Below, in pieces: positions 49,991 through 61,930 of a stretch of 64,000 bases of DNA. The notes below the pieces were generated by a model. That model was not told the DNA's origin, ran no database searches, and worked only from the letters and a program-made list of their open reading frames with translations. Location of the stretch: contig CM060342.1 of the NCBI GenBank assembly GCA_030674155.1, forward strand, positions 13,226,531 through 13,290,530, given 5' to 3'. Within the stretch, counting starts at the first letter, position 1. Each line of letters opens with the position of its first letter. The stretch is from Stramonita haemastoma (Eukaryota > Mollusca > Gastropoda > Neogastropoda > Muricidae). The translations under genes were made by a program, and so were the position numbers.

Positions 49991-52019
49991 CCTATAATGG
50001 CAGGTCATAGCTGCATTCCAGTGTAAAATACCTGTGTGAAATTCGAATACTCTTAACTGGGCGACTGCAGACTCCAGTGGCAAAAGAAAGAAAGAAACAG
50101 CTTGGTGACTATAGTCGCCCTTGGCATGGTAATGGTTAAAGACTTCTGTTGAAGAATGCTTTATTTTGCTATCATCGTTTATAAGTTATATTTTTTTGTG
50201 TTTTTTTTTATTTGGCCATCTCATTTATTTTGATATTTTTTCACTTTCTTATAATTATATTTCTTATTTTTGTAATGATTTTTCATAATTGTGCATGAAA
50301 TATACATTGCCTTGTTCAACATAATGAATATCATTATATGTGAACTTGAAGATGACAATTGTTATGTATTTTATTACAAACTTGAAATGATGTATTTGTG
50401 GCAACTTTATGTGTGCACATGATTTTCTTCTTCTTTTTTTTTTGTTTTCTTTTAATGATTTGTTACATGTTTGTTACTTTGCTTTCCTGTGACAATTATT
50501 GTAAACCTAAGTCACAAAATCAAAGCTTAAGATTAGGTGCTATAGACAGTTTGTTTGGAGAACCTGTGAAGTTTTTGGTCAGTGTTTAAGGTAGTGTAAA
50601 TAGTTCTTCATTAAGTATTTATTAAAAGTTTGGGAGGGGGGATTTCTTTTTTTTCTTTTTTTTAAAAATTCAATCACGAGAGAATATTTTCTTAGAATTG
50701 GTTAAGAAACGGTTACATTCTAGGTTGGTTGTGTGTATTACTGTTTGTGCATTTTTTTTTGGTTTTCTGTTTTTGTTTTCAAATAGAGAAAAAGAACCAC
50801 TTGATATGCAGGTTTGTGTGTGAGTGTGTGTGTGTGTGCAATACATATGTTTGGTAAAAGAGAGAAAGAGAGAGAGTGTGTAATATACTGTATATGGAAA
50901 TGGCTTGCAGGCTTTATTTTATACATAAAATCAGAGTTTACAATTTTTTAGTTTTGTAATTTATCGTGAGTAAACCACTAACTACTATTAATTAATGGGT
51001 TTTTTGTTTTGTTTTCTTGGATTGTGTTTTGAACTCAAAATTTCTGATGCAGAAACAAATAACACTGCATTTGCATGCCAGAAATTGTGTTTGTATATCA
51101 AGAATTGTTTTGTACAAGCTGTAGATTTTGCTCCTCACAGTATTCTGTATATATATCTTTGTTAGTTATTGTTTTTTCGGCAGTGCAGATTTTCGTTTCA
51201 GATTGTGTTTCACATGAAGAGGAATGTCAAATACTTTCTCCCGTATTATCTCACTGCATTTTCTTCGAGCTGTTGTTGTATTCTATCGTATTAATCTGTG
51301 ACATCATGTGCTGGATTCTGTAGATTTTTTAACAAGCAATGACATTTTTATTGCATTCTATAAATAGCAAAAAGACAAGGCCGTACCATTTTCTTTTATT
51401 ATTTTTTTTTTTTAGACCATAATTCTGGATGTGTTAGATGCGCAATTTTTTTTTTTGAAGTTTAATTCTTTGGATATAGATGATTTTTTTTTTTTTTTTT
51501 TTTTTAAGACAATAATTCATTGGATGTATTAGATCTACAAAAAGCTGTACCATACTCTTTTCTGATGAATTGAATGTAACAGATGTAAAAGTGTAGCATC
51601 ATGATTTTCATCTTTGACTTGACCATGTTTTATTCAAAATGCCTTTTCAGCCTGTGATTGGGTCTGTATGATGGATGAACTGGACAGCAATGATATTGAG
51701 GAGCCCGATTTTCTTCGCTTTTATGAGCGATAATCCGTTCTTTGGGATCATTTGTCGCTTGGTGATGTTCTTACGATATACATATATGATTCAGGTTCAG
51801 GGTTTTAGTGATGTTTTGTGACTTTTCTTTCGCTGGTAGAACTCTGGGCATTATGTAACTGGAGAGGTATGGAGAGAGGTGGTCTGCACACACATTGATT
51901 TGGAGAAAGATACCCACATTAAAAAAAAATATATATAGAAACCTTCACAAAATTGACTCTGTGTATATTCAAAGTTTGCCTCATGTTTCTTTTTCCTTTG
52001 TGTTCATCAGATGGGCAGT

Positions 52020-52213
52020 TCAGTCTCTGCAGTTTTATTCTTTATTTTTGATGATAATGGAATAAGTATTCCTGTGCTTTTTTTTGCTTTTTTTTTTTTT
52101 TTTTTTTTTTAACATCCAGTCCCTGTGCATCCTTTTTTGTAAATTTTGTCGTCTGTGCCCACTGTCACAAATGGCCTACTCTTCTGAAAAGCAGAACAGG
52201 TTTTGACGTGTGC
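52020..52213 (-). repeat. SINE-A, reversed, truncated
   Basis: TTTGATGATAATGGAATAAG, ACATCCAGTCCCTGTGCATC, TTTTGTCGTCTGTGCCCACT, AAAGCAGAACAGGTTTTGAC; a long T-run (52091-52110) interrupts the tail. Confidence 0.85.
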
Positions 52214-52214
52214 A

Positions 52215-52395
52215 CAAGGTAAGGTGAAGGGAGCAGTGCCTGGAGTTTCTGATTAGTCTTAAAGATTCTTGGCCACTGGGGTGGGGTCAGGCCAGATCCT
52301 CTTTCGTGGTGGTACTTTTCTTGTGGCGGGCAGGACTGCAGCACATGTTTTGTTGTCTGGCTGCCTGGTTTGCAAGGGCACTGACACATTTAATC
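52215..52395 (-). mobile_element. LINE C-terminal fragment
   Basis: Minus-strand CQCPCKPGSQTTKHVLQSCP, then a region beginning PQEKYHHERGSG. C-x-C ... T-x-H-x-L-Q-x-C matches the tail at 45419-45745 in kind. It directly abuts a SINE-A. Confidence 0.68.
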
Positions 52396-54189
52396 ACTGT
52401 TCCTAGAGAATTTTGGGGGGTACTTTTTTTTTTCTCTTCTCTTGTTACCCATTTTTTTCCTTTCATATATTCCATTCAGAGAAAGCATTTACTTTCAGAA
52501 ACATTTATCTCCATATAATCTCATGTTTTTTTTTATTCCTCAATGTTCAGCCTCTTTTTTCACAGATTTTTTTAAGGGTACAAATTTATTTTTACTATCT
52601 TCTATTTCAAGGTGGGGTTTTTTTTTTTCACCTTGGTGGTTCAAGGGTAAAAAATTTTTTTTTTTTTTTTTTACATTTTCCAGGTCAACTGGTGTGCAGA
52701 CCCATCACTACCTTCATCCTCTTCATGTGTTATAAACACAGAAAGTAAGACATGCACTTAAAATTCATGACATCATTCACAGAGTTGCGGAAACGTAAGC
52801 ATCCAGCATTGCACCACAGGCTTCAGCAGTGTATAGGCTATACAGATGATGAAGGATATGCTCTGTGGACTCTTTGCCAAATGTGTGTAGCGTATTTTGA
52901 ATATCCTGCATGATATGCCCGTAATGTTTCGTTCTGGTGACCAGGTTATCAAATTGTAACTAGGATGGGCACAGAATGACCCATTCTACAGTGTTGTGTG
53001 CCCAAATGGTATTTCGTATTTTCAAAAAAATATTTTTTAAGTGTTTGGTAGTCTTTGTCATGCTTTTTTGTGACCTGCGACTGACTGAAATTTCAAGTGG
53101 TGTGTATGGCTGGCGTTCTCTGCACAGCCTGGTTTTATCGGCCTTAAAGCTAATTTTGTCATTTAATGGGTTGGGGGGGTTTTCAGGTTGGTTGTATTTG
53201 GTTATTGAAAGGGGTTAGTGCAAGATGTGTCTGTACAGTTAAGCCTGGTGATGACTGTTCATGCAAGTTTTGGCTTTGAATGAGATGACAGCCATTATGT
53301 AAATTGGGGGGGGAGGGTTATAAACAATGTGGAATCAGGTTTTTCATACAGCATCAGGCTGAGTTGTGGTTGCAATATTCACGTTGTTACTTGCTAAAAA
53401 TCCCAGCATCAAAGACGCTGAATGTGATAGTGTGACTGATTTCATCCTGAGAGGGACATGTTTATGTGACGTTCGTCAGTGGTTTGTGTTTTTCTGGTAA
53501 TTATTAAAGGGTACTGTGTGTCAAAGGGGACATAAAGCCATCTTCTCTGAGATTCCAAAACAAATATTTGTTAATGGTAACTTTAAAGACGCCGGGATGG
53601 GACATTATTGATATGGTCCGACTTTCCCTATCTGCTCACAGATTACTGAGTGTTTGATGTAACTTGTGCCTTTAGGGAGACTTTTCAATTTTGTAGATTA
53701 TTTTTTACTGATAAATCACTTAACAGAACACATCTTGTTGTAGATATTTCACACTTTCTAACTTGATTTCACAGATAAAAGAGATGCAAAATTGCCGTCT
53801 AGTTGTTATGAAACTGTTAAGGTCAGTTTGACCCTCACGCAGAGGATTGTCGCATTTCATGGAATCGTTATGAACTTCTCTTCAAATGCTGCCATTTTTC
53901 AAGCCATCCAAGCGGTTATAGTAGATATTACGGTCATCAGTAGGTGTTTTTCTTGGGTTTTGACATGAAAAGGGGTTTATTTTTGGTTGGGTGGGTGGGT
54001 GTTTTTTTTTTTAGCAGTATGCTACATGTGGTGAAACTCTTTCACTCTTCAACATCATACAGTTTGTGTGACCTTCAACTGAAGATTGTCGCTAACCCCC
54101 TTGTGTCTTGAGAGAGTTGTCTTGAACGCACCCTTTGAGGGGACAAGTCGGGTCAACACAGATTAACTCCTCCCTATGGTTTTTTTGTC
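52396..54189. other. Intergenic/3' UTR sequence without recognised genes
   Basis: T-rich part to 52680 including long T-runs, then ordinary sequence. A stretch at 52684-52744 is framed by a strong T-tract-CAG and GTAAGA, but its translation has no recognisable match. Confidence 0.35.
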
Positions 54190-54785
54190 CCCTAGCTAAG
54201 GGACGGTATGGCTTTTAGGTTCACTAATGGTGAGATTTTTGCATATGCGACCGTTTTTCTTCCCACCATTAAGGCTGCCGAATTTTTACTTTAAAGATTA
54301 TGTCTAAACGCGATATCCTTGTGCAGGCGCATTTATATATATTTTTTGTCATCTGTTCTTACTGGCATGAGTAGTCGGTCTACTCTTCTAAAAAGCAGAA
54401 CAGGTTTTAACATATGTGTATGATGTTTTCTGCATGTTTGCACCTAGAGCCTTGGTTTAAAGTCTCATCCGAAGGACTATTGGGGCAGTGGAGTCAGCAC
54501 TGATAATAACTCCAGGGAAAAATCTCTTTGAATGTCTTGGTGGTGGTGGTTTGTTGATGTTGTTGTTCCCCAGCTTAACACTCTGGGGGGTCACCCGGAA
54601 TGAGTTCTCTGACTCACTAATCCCACCTGGGAATCACTGTGAGATTGAAATCGCACACACTGAATGAGAAGTTTGCGTGTTGACTATTTTCAAGTACCTC
54701 GCCATATAGGCAGCCATACTCCAACTTCAGAGGAGGTGGTGGTTTGATCCCAGGCTATTGAGCGCTACACTCTAACCACTATGCT
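54190..54785 (-). repeat. SINE-B, reversed, split by a SINE-D
   Basis: SINE-B tail and core (GGTTCACTAATGGTGAGATT, AAAGTCTCATCCGAAGGACT) to about 54555. SINE-D 54560-54735 (TTAACACTCTGGGGGGTCAC; AGTACCTCGCCATATAGGCA) follows, then the rest of the SINE-B head (GTGGTGGTTTGATCCCAGGC, CTAACCACTATGCTGCC). GGTGGTGGTTTG occurs on both sides (54540-54551 and 54735-54746), consistent with a 12-bp target-site duplication. Confidence 0.85.
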
Positions 54786-54835
54786 GCCCCCCCCCCTAAA
54801 ACAGCATCTTGGAGTCTTAGTTGGATGCAGCCTCT

Positions 54836-54892
54836 CTCTCCCCCCCCCCCTTCCCTCCCTTCCCCCCCCCCCCCCCCTTTTTTTTTTTTTTT
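54836..54892. repeat. C-run / T-run tract
   Basis: Homopolymeric C blocks then a T-run; a G-run is at 54943-54956. Confidence 0.9.
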
Positions 54893-55049
54893 TTTTTTAA
54901 AGAGAGTAAGGGAGTCAGAACCAAAAAGCCTGCTAAAATAGTGGGGGGGGGGGGGGTGCTTCTTGAAACTTGTGTGCTGTCACTTGTCTCTGGAGCTTGA
55001 TTATTATTTTTTTTAATGACTTTAAGCCATGATGTGTCTAAGTTTGCTG

Positions 55050-55260
55050 TCTCTCTCTCTCTGTCTGTCTGTCTCTCTCCTCTCTTCTCTTCTGTCTTCT
55101 CCTTCTGCTCTGTCTTCTTGCTGTCTGTCTTCTCTTCTCTCTCTCTGTCTCTCGTCTGTCTGTCTCTCTCTCTCTTCTGTCTGTCTGTCTCTCTCTCTCT
55201 GTCTCTCTCTCTCTCTTCTGTCTGTCTGTCTCTCTCTCTTCTGTCTCTCTCTCTCTTTCT

Positions 55261-55342
<82 letters not shown>

Positions 55343-55383
55343 CCTCTCTCTCTTCTCTCTCTCTCTCCCTCTCTCTCTCTCCT

Positions 55384-55428
<45 letters not shown>

Positions 55429-55435
55429 CTCTCTC

Positions 55436-55495
<60 letters not shown>
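55050..55495. repeat. (CT)n/(GTCT)n array
   Basis: CT repeats with regular GTCTGTCTGTCT and CTCCTCT interruptions, about 445 bp; open Ser/Leu (or Arg/Glu) frames in several directions are artefacts. Confidence 0.96.
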
Positions 55496-55965
55496 CTCTC
55501 ATTTGTTGACTAACTTGCTGCTTTTGTGAGATGTCCAGATCTTGGTCCTGAATGTTGAATCACTGAAATCTATGCTACAATCAGTTTTTTGGAATATGAC
55601 CAGTTTTATCTGTATTTGTTGATAATAAAGACATCAGAAAGAAACTCTTCAGCTTGGTAGTTTTTTTTTTTTTGTTTTTACTTTTGTTGTTGTTGAAATA
55701 TTGTTTGTGTACTATTTTCTGAATATATATTACAGTACAGTCAATTCACAAAGAGTAGGAAATTCATATAATTCCTAGTAAAAATACGGTCTACATAAAT
55801 TCACTTTTAGCTCAGGAAATTTACAAATTTACTGCTTCCTCCAGGAATTTTACATATTTCCTGATTGAATAACTCAGAAAATTTAAACAGTTTTTGCTTT
55901 TTCTAGGAGTTTACTGCTTCTCAGGGGACTTTATATATTTACTGATTGAATAGCCGAGGGAAGGA

Positions 55966-56290
55966 CAGACGGTGGCAGGATGGTTAAGACATTTGCCTGC
56001 CAATATGTAAACCGTGAGTTTCTGGGTTCGTACCAGCCTCGCCCTTTCTTCCTAGTTTGACGAAAAAATCGAACTGAATGTCAAAGTCATTCGGATGAGA
56101 CCATAAACCGAGGCCCTGTGTGCAGAACGACACGCAGAACATCTTGCGCACACGTTAAAACCCCGTTCCACCTTTCGGAAGAGCAGGCCATCATGTGCCG
56201 GTAGGAACGGATGACAAAATTATTATTTTAAAAAAAAACCCAGCATGCACACAGTGTCATGTTCAGACACCATCCCTGAGGAAAAATCGG
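55966..56290 (+). repeat. SINE-B, near full copy
   Basis: Head GACGGTGGCAGGATGGTTAA and GGGTTCGTACCAGCCTCG; CTAGTTTGACGAAAAAATCG; core TCATTCGGATGAGACCATAA and CACGCAGAACATCTTGCGCA; tail CATGTTCAGACACCATCCCT. The tail continues diverged to about 56540. Confidence 0.87.
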
Positions 56291-57031
56291 GGGTTGGAGT
56301 CCCAGGGCGGCTCGGGGCTGTAGGCTATATGGCAACGTTCTGGTGGCTCCTGCAATGGTACTGGAACCATTCGTATCGGTCATTGCCTTTCCAATGGATC
56401 ATTCCAGTGGCGTGGAGAGGGGGGGTGGGGGGTCTGCTGCATGGGTAACAGCTTGCCCTCCATACTTGCCTACCCAGGCTTTGCGTTCTAAAGACCAGAG
56501 CGCAACTCCATAGTCTTCCTGAGACTGATTGGTGCCTACTACTACTACTAATAGCCAGGAAATTTACAAATGTACTGCTTCTCTAGGGATTTTATATATT
56601 TACTGATCGAATAGCCCCAGAAATCTACAAATTTACTGCTTTTCTAGGGATTTTATAAATTCACTGGTTGAGTAACAGGAAATTTATAAATTTACTGCTT
56701 TTCTAGGGATTTTATAAATTCATTGGTTGAGTAACAGGAAATTTACAAATTTACCGGTTTTCTAGGGATTTTATAAATTCACTGATTGAGTAGTAGGAAA
56801 TTTACAAATTTACTGCTTTTCTAGGGATTTTATACATTCACTGATTGAGTAACAGGAAATTTACAAATTTACTTGAGTAACAGAAAATGTAAAAATTTAC
56901 TACTTTTTCTAGGGATTTTATAAATTCACTGATTCAGTTACAGGAAATTTACAAATTTACTGCTTCTTTAGGGATTTTATATATTTACTGATTAAATAAC
57001 TCAGGAAATTTACAAATTTACTGCTTTTTCT

Positions 57032-57332
57032 GAGCCGCCGCTGTGGCCTAGTGGTTAGGGTGTTGTACTCGTAATCTAAAGGTTGCGGGTTCGATCCCAG
57101 CTATTCCGCTATGGCGTTGTGCCCTTGGAAAAGGCACTTTACGGCTATTTTCTCACCCCACCCAGGTGTAAAAGGGGTACCAACCTTGTGTTGGGGGTTA
57201 ATCCTGCGATAGACTGGCGTCCTATCCAGGGGGGAGTCTATGACTCTCAGTCGCTTAACGCCACAGAAACCGGGATAAGCACCGGCCTGATGAGCCTTAT
57301 GGCTCGGGACAGACTTTAACTAACTTTAACTA
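57032..57332 (+). repeat. SINE-T, full copy with 12-bp target-site duplication
   Basis: Complete family T element, tail (AACTTTAACTA)n. ACTGCTTTTTCT occurs on both sides (57020-57031, 57333-57344), and removing the insert restores a normal minisatellite unit. Confidence 0.97.
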
Positions 57333-57483
57333 ACTGCTTTTTCTAGGGATTTTATAAATTCACTGATTGAGTAACAGGAAATTTACTGCTTTTTCTAGGG
57401 ATTTTATAACTTCACTAACAGGAAATTTACAAATTTACTGGTTTTCTAGGGATTCTATAAATTCACTGATTGAGTAACAAGCA

Positions 57484-57523
<40 letters not shown>

Positions 57524-57592
57524 TGAAACATTTCATCTTCATTATCATCATCAGCATCATTATCATCAGCAGCAGCAGCAGCATCAAAGATT
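57484..57592. repeat. (CA)n and (ATC/AGC)n
   Basis: CA repeat 57490-57521 followed by ATC- and AGC-type trinucleotides to 57585. Confidence 0.9.
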
Positions 57593-57594
57593 TA

Positions 57595-58203
57595 AAAGGT
57601 AAAGGTGTCCCATAACCTATGTGGTCATAGGGGAGCGAGGTGTCAAATACTTCAGCTTCTCTAGGAGCCAGCATATTGATTGCCTAAAGAGGGCAGGTAC
57701 CCACCCATTTTACTCATTGTTTGTTGTTGTTGTTGTTCCCCAGCTTAACACTCTGGGGGGTCACCCAGAATATGCACTCTGACTCACTAATCCCACCTGG
57801 GAATCCCTGTGAGATTGAAATAGCACACTGAATGAGAATTTTGGTGTATGACTATTTTCAAGTACCTCGCCATATAGGCAGCCATACTCCGACTTCAGAG
57901 GATTTATTCTCCTTTGAAGGAGAGTGCAGGTTGTTCTGTTAAGAGCTTGTCATGGCTGAAGGCAATCTCAACACAATATTTTACGACATCACAACATTTT
58001 AGTGTAGGCCATGGCAATGAGCTGACATCAATAACTGACACAACTTTTGGCCTAGGCCAATTTTCCCCATTTACACCTGGGGGACTACTGAAGCTAAGGC
58101 GCACAAACAGTCGCCCATCCAACTGGTAACCACGCTGGATGCTGCTTAACTTTGACATGGGGAAAGTTAGTGCTCTGACCACTGAGCTATCCCACTCCCC
58201 TAA
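57595..58203 (-). repeat. SINE-S reversed, split by a SINE-D
   Basis: 3' half of SINE-S at 57595-57715 (GGTGTCCCATAACCTATGTG), SINE-D 57728-58050 (TTAACACTCTGGGGGGTCAC to CACAACTTTTGGCCTAGGCC), then the 5' half of SINE-S 58052-58203 (CGCCCATCCAACTGGTAACC; CTCTGACCACTGAGCTATCC). The SINE-S sequence resumes at the break, with the word CCCATTT(T)AC on each side. Confidence 0.88.
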
Positions 58204-58310
58204 AGATAAAAGATCAAAGATTAGCCACATAAAAACAACATCAACATCAGCGTCATCATCATCACTAACATCAGAAAAGAAGTTAAATTCCCAGACAGAC
58301 AAGCAAATTT

Positions 58311-58403
58311 CTTTTTCTTCTTCTTCTTCTTCTTCTTCTTCTTCTTCTTCTTCTTCTTCTTCTTCATCATCATCTTCTTTTTCTTCTTCTTCTTCTTCTT
58401 CTA
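58311..58403. repeat. (TTC)n trinucleotide repeat
   Basis: About 25 TTC units with one TCATCATCA interruption; the opposite strand is (GAA)n. Confidence 0.96.
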
Positions 58404-58540
58404 GACACGCTCAGAACAACCCTCATACCCAAACAACAAAAAAGCAAACTAAAACAACGATTTTAAAGGGGGAGATAAGAAGAAAGTGCAGCTAATCGGT
58501 AACTTTATTATCATCATCAACAACAGTATCTCAACACATA

Positions 58541-58660
58541 CTCTGCCCTGCACACACGCGCAGCAACACGATCGCATCACACACACACCCCCGCGCGCGC
58601 GCACGCACACGCATGCATTACACATGCACACACAAGCATTACGCATACGCACACTAATAA
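58541..58660. repeat. (CA/CGCG)n tract and flanking sequence
   Basis: CACACGCGC and CACGCA-type words. Nearby ACAGATTACCAC (58899-58928) is repeated three times. The rest to 59143 has no recognised element. Confidence 0.7.
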
Positions 58661-59143
58661 TAATAACAACATTTATAAGAGCATTTATACAACGCAAATT
58701 CAAAACAAAGTTTTCTTTTTTCCAAGTGAAAAACCCCTGAATGTTAATTCTGAGAGGAGCGATTTGACTGCAAATGTCTACTGAAATTAGGAAACGAAAT
58801 AGGCTATATCCCTTTCTTCTCTCACCTGGGATAAAAGGGATATATATATATTTTTTAAACTTCCTTCAAGCTGAAGATGCTCTCACATAAAATTACCACA
58901 CAGATTACCACACAGATTACCACACAGATTCAACGATGCCAGCTCACATTCATCTGTTTGTTTCACAATGGGATTCCCTGCCATTACAAAGTTAATGTAG
59001 TCTTGAGTGGTTAACATAAAAAGCTGAGAGGACTTGAAGTATTGTTGCTTAGGCAGAGGGAACATGGTTCACAACACCAGGATACCTACCTACCTACCTA
59101 GACTGACTGCAAATGCAAAAGAAAAGGAAGACTCTGGTCCTCA

Positions 59144-59426
59144 GGGGCCGCTGCTGTAGTCTAGTGGTTAGGGCGTTGGACTCGTAATCTAAAGGTTGCA
59201 GGTTCGATCCCAGCTTTCGACTATGGCGTTGTGCCCTTGGAAAAGGCACTTTACGGCTATTTTCTCACCCCACCCAGGTGTAAAAGGGTACCAACCTTGT
59301 GTTGGGGGTTAACCCTGCGACAGACTGGCGTCCTATCCAGGGGGGAGTCTATGACTCTCAGTCGCTTAACACCACAGAAACCGGGATAAGCACCGGCCTG
59401 ATGAGCCTTAGGCTCGGGACAGACTA
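59144..59426 (+). repeat. SINE-T, copy lacking the T-tail, 8-bp flanking duplication
   Basis: Head GGCCGCTGCTGTAGTCTAGT to GGCTCGGGACAGACT. GGTCCTCA is found at 59136-59143 and 59427-59434. Confidence 0.93.
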
Positions 59427-59474
59427 GGTCCTCACGGCAATCTCATATTGACAAACCTCTCAATAGACTTCTTC

Positions 59475-59580
59475 TAACCCTGATGAGGATGCAACATGAT
59501 GAATCTGATATTTATAATATTATAGCTGATGCACCGATCGGAAAGAGCGGCATGGGACCAGCAGAACAAGAATTTCACAG
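59475..59580 (+). repeat. SINE-G partial copy
   Basis: GAGGATGCAACATGATGAAT and AAAGAGCGGCATGGGACCAG resemble 32910-32990. The 59581-59880 stretch is AT-rich with nothing recognised. Confidence 0.5.
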
Positions 59581-59879
59581 ATGGACCTGCAAGAAAAAAA
59601 TCACTCAATTCTTGTCATAACTGGAATCATGCACACATATCACACTAGAAAGTGTTTTTTTGTTTTGTTTGTTTTTAATATATGTTTTTACAGCACACAT
59701 TTTTCAGAACAACTAAATTGAACTGTTTCCGTTGCCGCTGCTGTCATGGATACGAGTTCCATGCAATACCACCAAGGTTCGCCATCTCTCTCTCTGTCAA
59801 ATTTTTTTTTTTTAAATGATAATAAAAAATGTGTCTCTGTCAACACTTCTAGCCCACAGATTGTTAAAATTCTTTTACA

Positions 59880-59914
59880 TTCTTTTACTTTGATGATAAT
59901 GAATAAGCACTTGT

Positions 59915-59973
<59 letters not shown>

Positions 59974-59982
59974 CATCCAGTC

Positions 59983-60020
<38 letters not shown>

Positions 60021-60670
60021 CGCGCGCGTGCGTGCACGCGTGCGTGCACGCGTGCACAGGAGAGTTTGAAATGTTTTTGTGTGCCTTTATGACTGACTGA
60101 AGTATTGCTGATTTGTCGGTATTTCCTAAATTGTGATGGATGCGAGCTGTTTGAATATAGTGTTGTATTTTTCGTGATATTATGTTTGCATGTTTGCTGT
60201 ATGTGTGGCTCGTAACCCGCTTGAAGTTCTCTGATTTTGAGAAGATAAAGTATTTGAATTTGTGTGCACGTAGTTGTGTACGTTTTGTCATCCGGCACAA
60301 AGGCCTACTCTTTCCGAAGGCAAAACAGGTTTTAATTAATACGTGCACAAGATGTTCAGCATGCGTTCACGCATGGCCTTGGTTTATAGTCTTACCCAAA
60401 AGGCTTCTTGGGGGAGTGGATTTCAGTACTGATAATAACTGCAAGAATGTGACATGGAAGCTATGCAGCACTCTTGGAGTTCATCGGGCAGGCTGGCCCA
60501 GGATAGGCAGGGGTGGAAAGATTCTGTTGTTGCCCTACACACCACTGGGTGTAAAGGATGATGATGATAAATAACTGCAAGGGAAAAATCCTTCCAAACA
60601 GGTGTCTTGGTGGTGGTTCGAACCTGGGCTGTTAGGTCATGAACTCTACACTCTAACCACAAGGCTACCT
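59880..60670 (-). repeat. SINE-A/B reversed, with (TA)n, (GT)n and a LINE insertion
   Basis: Tail TTTGATGATAATGAATAAGC, (TA)n 59918-59970, TTACATCCAGTCCCTGTG, (GT)n 59988-60018. The core resumes at 60280 (TTTTGTCATCCGGCACAAAG; TTGGTTTATAGTCTTACCC). A LINE piece sits at 60446-60569, and the head ends at 60582-60670 (GGTTCGAACCTGGGCTGTTA; TCTAACCACAAGGCTACC). Confidence 0.82.
60446..60569 (+). mobile_element. LINE 3' end inserted in a SINE, 12-bp target-site duplication
   Basis: Encodes GRLAQDRQGWKDSVVALHTT then GCKG and a run of TGA codons. The element ends (GAT)n-AA. AATAACTGCAAG is on both sides (60434-60445, 60570-60581). Only 124 bp were copied. Confidence 0.9.
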
Positions 60671-60734
60671 ACCCTACCTCCAAACAAATATAATCTGACA
60701 GAATTGACAAAGACAAAACATCTATCCAAAGCCT

Positions 60735-60985
60735 TTCTATGCCTTCTTGGCATGTAGGGCAGCAACAAAGGTTCTCCACCCCTGCCTGTCTCGGGCCAGT
60801 TTCTCAATGGTTCCCCAGGAGTGTTGGAGGGTCTTCAGCTGTGTTTCTATTGTCCGACGCCAGGTGTTCTTGGGTCGTCCTCGCCTGCGTTTTCCCTCTG
60901 GTGTCTAGTGGAGGGCTGTTCGGGCGATGTCCCCTTGTTCCCGTCGGCTGATGTGTCCTATCCATCTCCATCGTCTTTGCATAAT
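60735..60985 (-). mobile_element. LINE ORF2 C-terminus, reversed
   Basis: The minus strand reads RWRWIGHI in an early part, then GKRRRGRPKNTWRRTIE and LARDRQGWRTFVAALHAKKA followed by a stop (TAG). It is the same superfamily tail as 31005 and 60446. Frame shifts are likely in the upstream part. Confidence 0.83.
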
Positions 60986-61139
60986 GATAGTATCTATATT
61001 TAAAAGATAAATAGATGTATATGATTTCATTCATGGGTACAGAATAGTGTGATGAATAGTAATTCGTCTTTTAGAGGCAGATATTCTAAACTTTGTGTTT
61101 TTAGTGTTGGCAATTGTTAATAGCCTACACTGATATGAT

Positions 61140-61265
61140 ACTGGTTACACGCAATAAAAACACGAAAGAAAACAAAAAACCCAAACAAAATACCCCCCCC
61201 AAAAAAAAAAAAAACCAACACACCCAACAAAACAACAACAACCAACAACAACAAAAACAACAACC
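61140..61265. repeat. A/C-rich low-complexity tract
   Basis: AAACAAAA/CAACAA-type words with a C-run; no element identified. Confidence 0.85.
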
Positions 61266-61312
61266 CTAAAAGCCCAACAAGGTAGAACTCATACACACAT
61301 CTCTTCCCTTTG

Positions 61313-61500
61313 TGGGGATGCTGGGGGCCTGTCAGTATAGATAGCATCCCCACCTTCTGGAAATTCTCTTAGAAACTCTTTTTTTTTTAAACCTCTCTCT
61401 TTGCTTCTGCCTTATTCCTCCTCCTCCTGTTTTCTTTTTCTTGTCTACTTTCTGCCTTCCTGATCCAGTCTCCTGCCTTTTTCACAGAAAGTTAAATAAA
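61313..61500 (+). repeat. Dispersed element H, 3'-truncated
   Basis: GGGGATGCTGGGGGCCTGTC, AGTATAGATAGCATCCCCAC, TTGTCTACTTTCTGCCTTCC, CAGTCTCCTGCCTTTTTCAC. Confidence 0.85.
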
Positions 61501-61732
61501 AAACAAAAACACAATTATCGTTTTTACATCTTCATCATCATCGTCTGTTTATTGTATCTTTCATTCTTATCCACATTTTTTTGGCTGTTTTTTTTTTTTT
61601 TTTTTTGCTGAAGACACGTAAGGCACTGGCAGGTATGCACTTAAAGTTGACCTGGGAGATCATAAAAATCCCCACCCTTAGTGTAGACCAGAGGCTGCTG
61701 AGATTACACACACAGACACACAGATACAGACA

Positions 61733-61756
61733 GACTCTCTCTCTCTCTCTCTCCTC

Positions 61757-61817
<61 letters not shown>

Positions 61818-61824
61818 CCCCCCC

Positions 61825-61855
<31 letters not shown>

Positions 61856-61930
61856 TCCCCCCTCTCTCTGCTCTTCTCTCCTCTCCACTCTCTCTCTCCT
61901 GCTCTCTCTGTCTCCTCTGTCTCTCTCTGT
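61733..61930. repeat. (CT)n array
   Basis: CT repeats with CTCC and C-run interruptions; open frames here are artefacts. Confidence 0.96.

Larger units (their letters stand above)
48509..52010 (+). other. Probable 3' UTR of POR
   Basis: AT-rich sequence after the stop codon, interrupted by element M (48880-49304) and a LINE tail (49737-49985). From 50100 to 52010 it is unique, T-rich, and shows no further exon. A clear single polyadenylation site cannot be picked. Confidence 0.35.
55790..57480. repeat. About 59-bp minisatellite, split by two SINEs
   Basis: Units of the form GGAAATTTACAAATTTACTG, CTTTTCTAGGGATTTTATAA, ATTCACTGATTGAGTAACA. Copies span 55795-55965, 56545-57031 and 57333-57480. 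The gaps are filled by a SINE-B (55966-56290 plus flank) and a SINE-T (57032-57332). Confidence 0.92.

Noticed and set aside
52684..52744. 61-bp exon-like segment with a strong T-tract acceptor and GTAAGA donor
   Set aside because: No recognisable protein similarity, no partner exons, and T-runs are common here. It needs transcript evidence.
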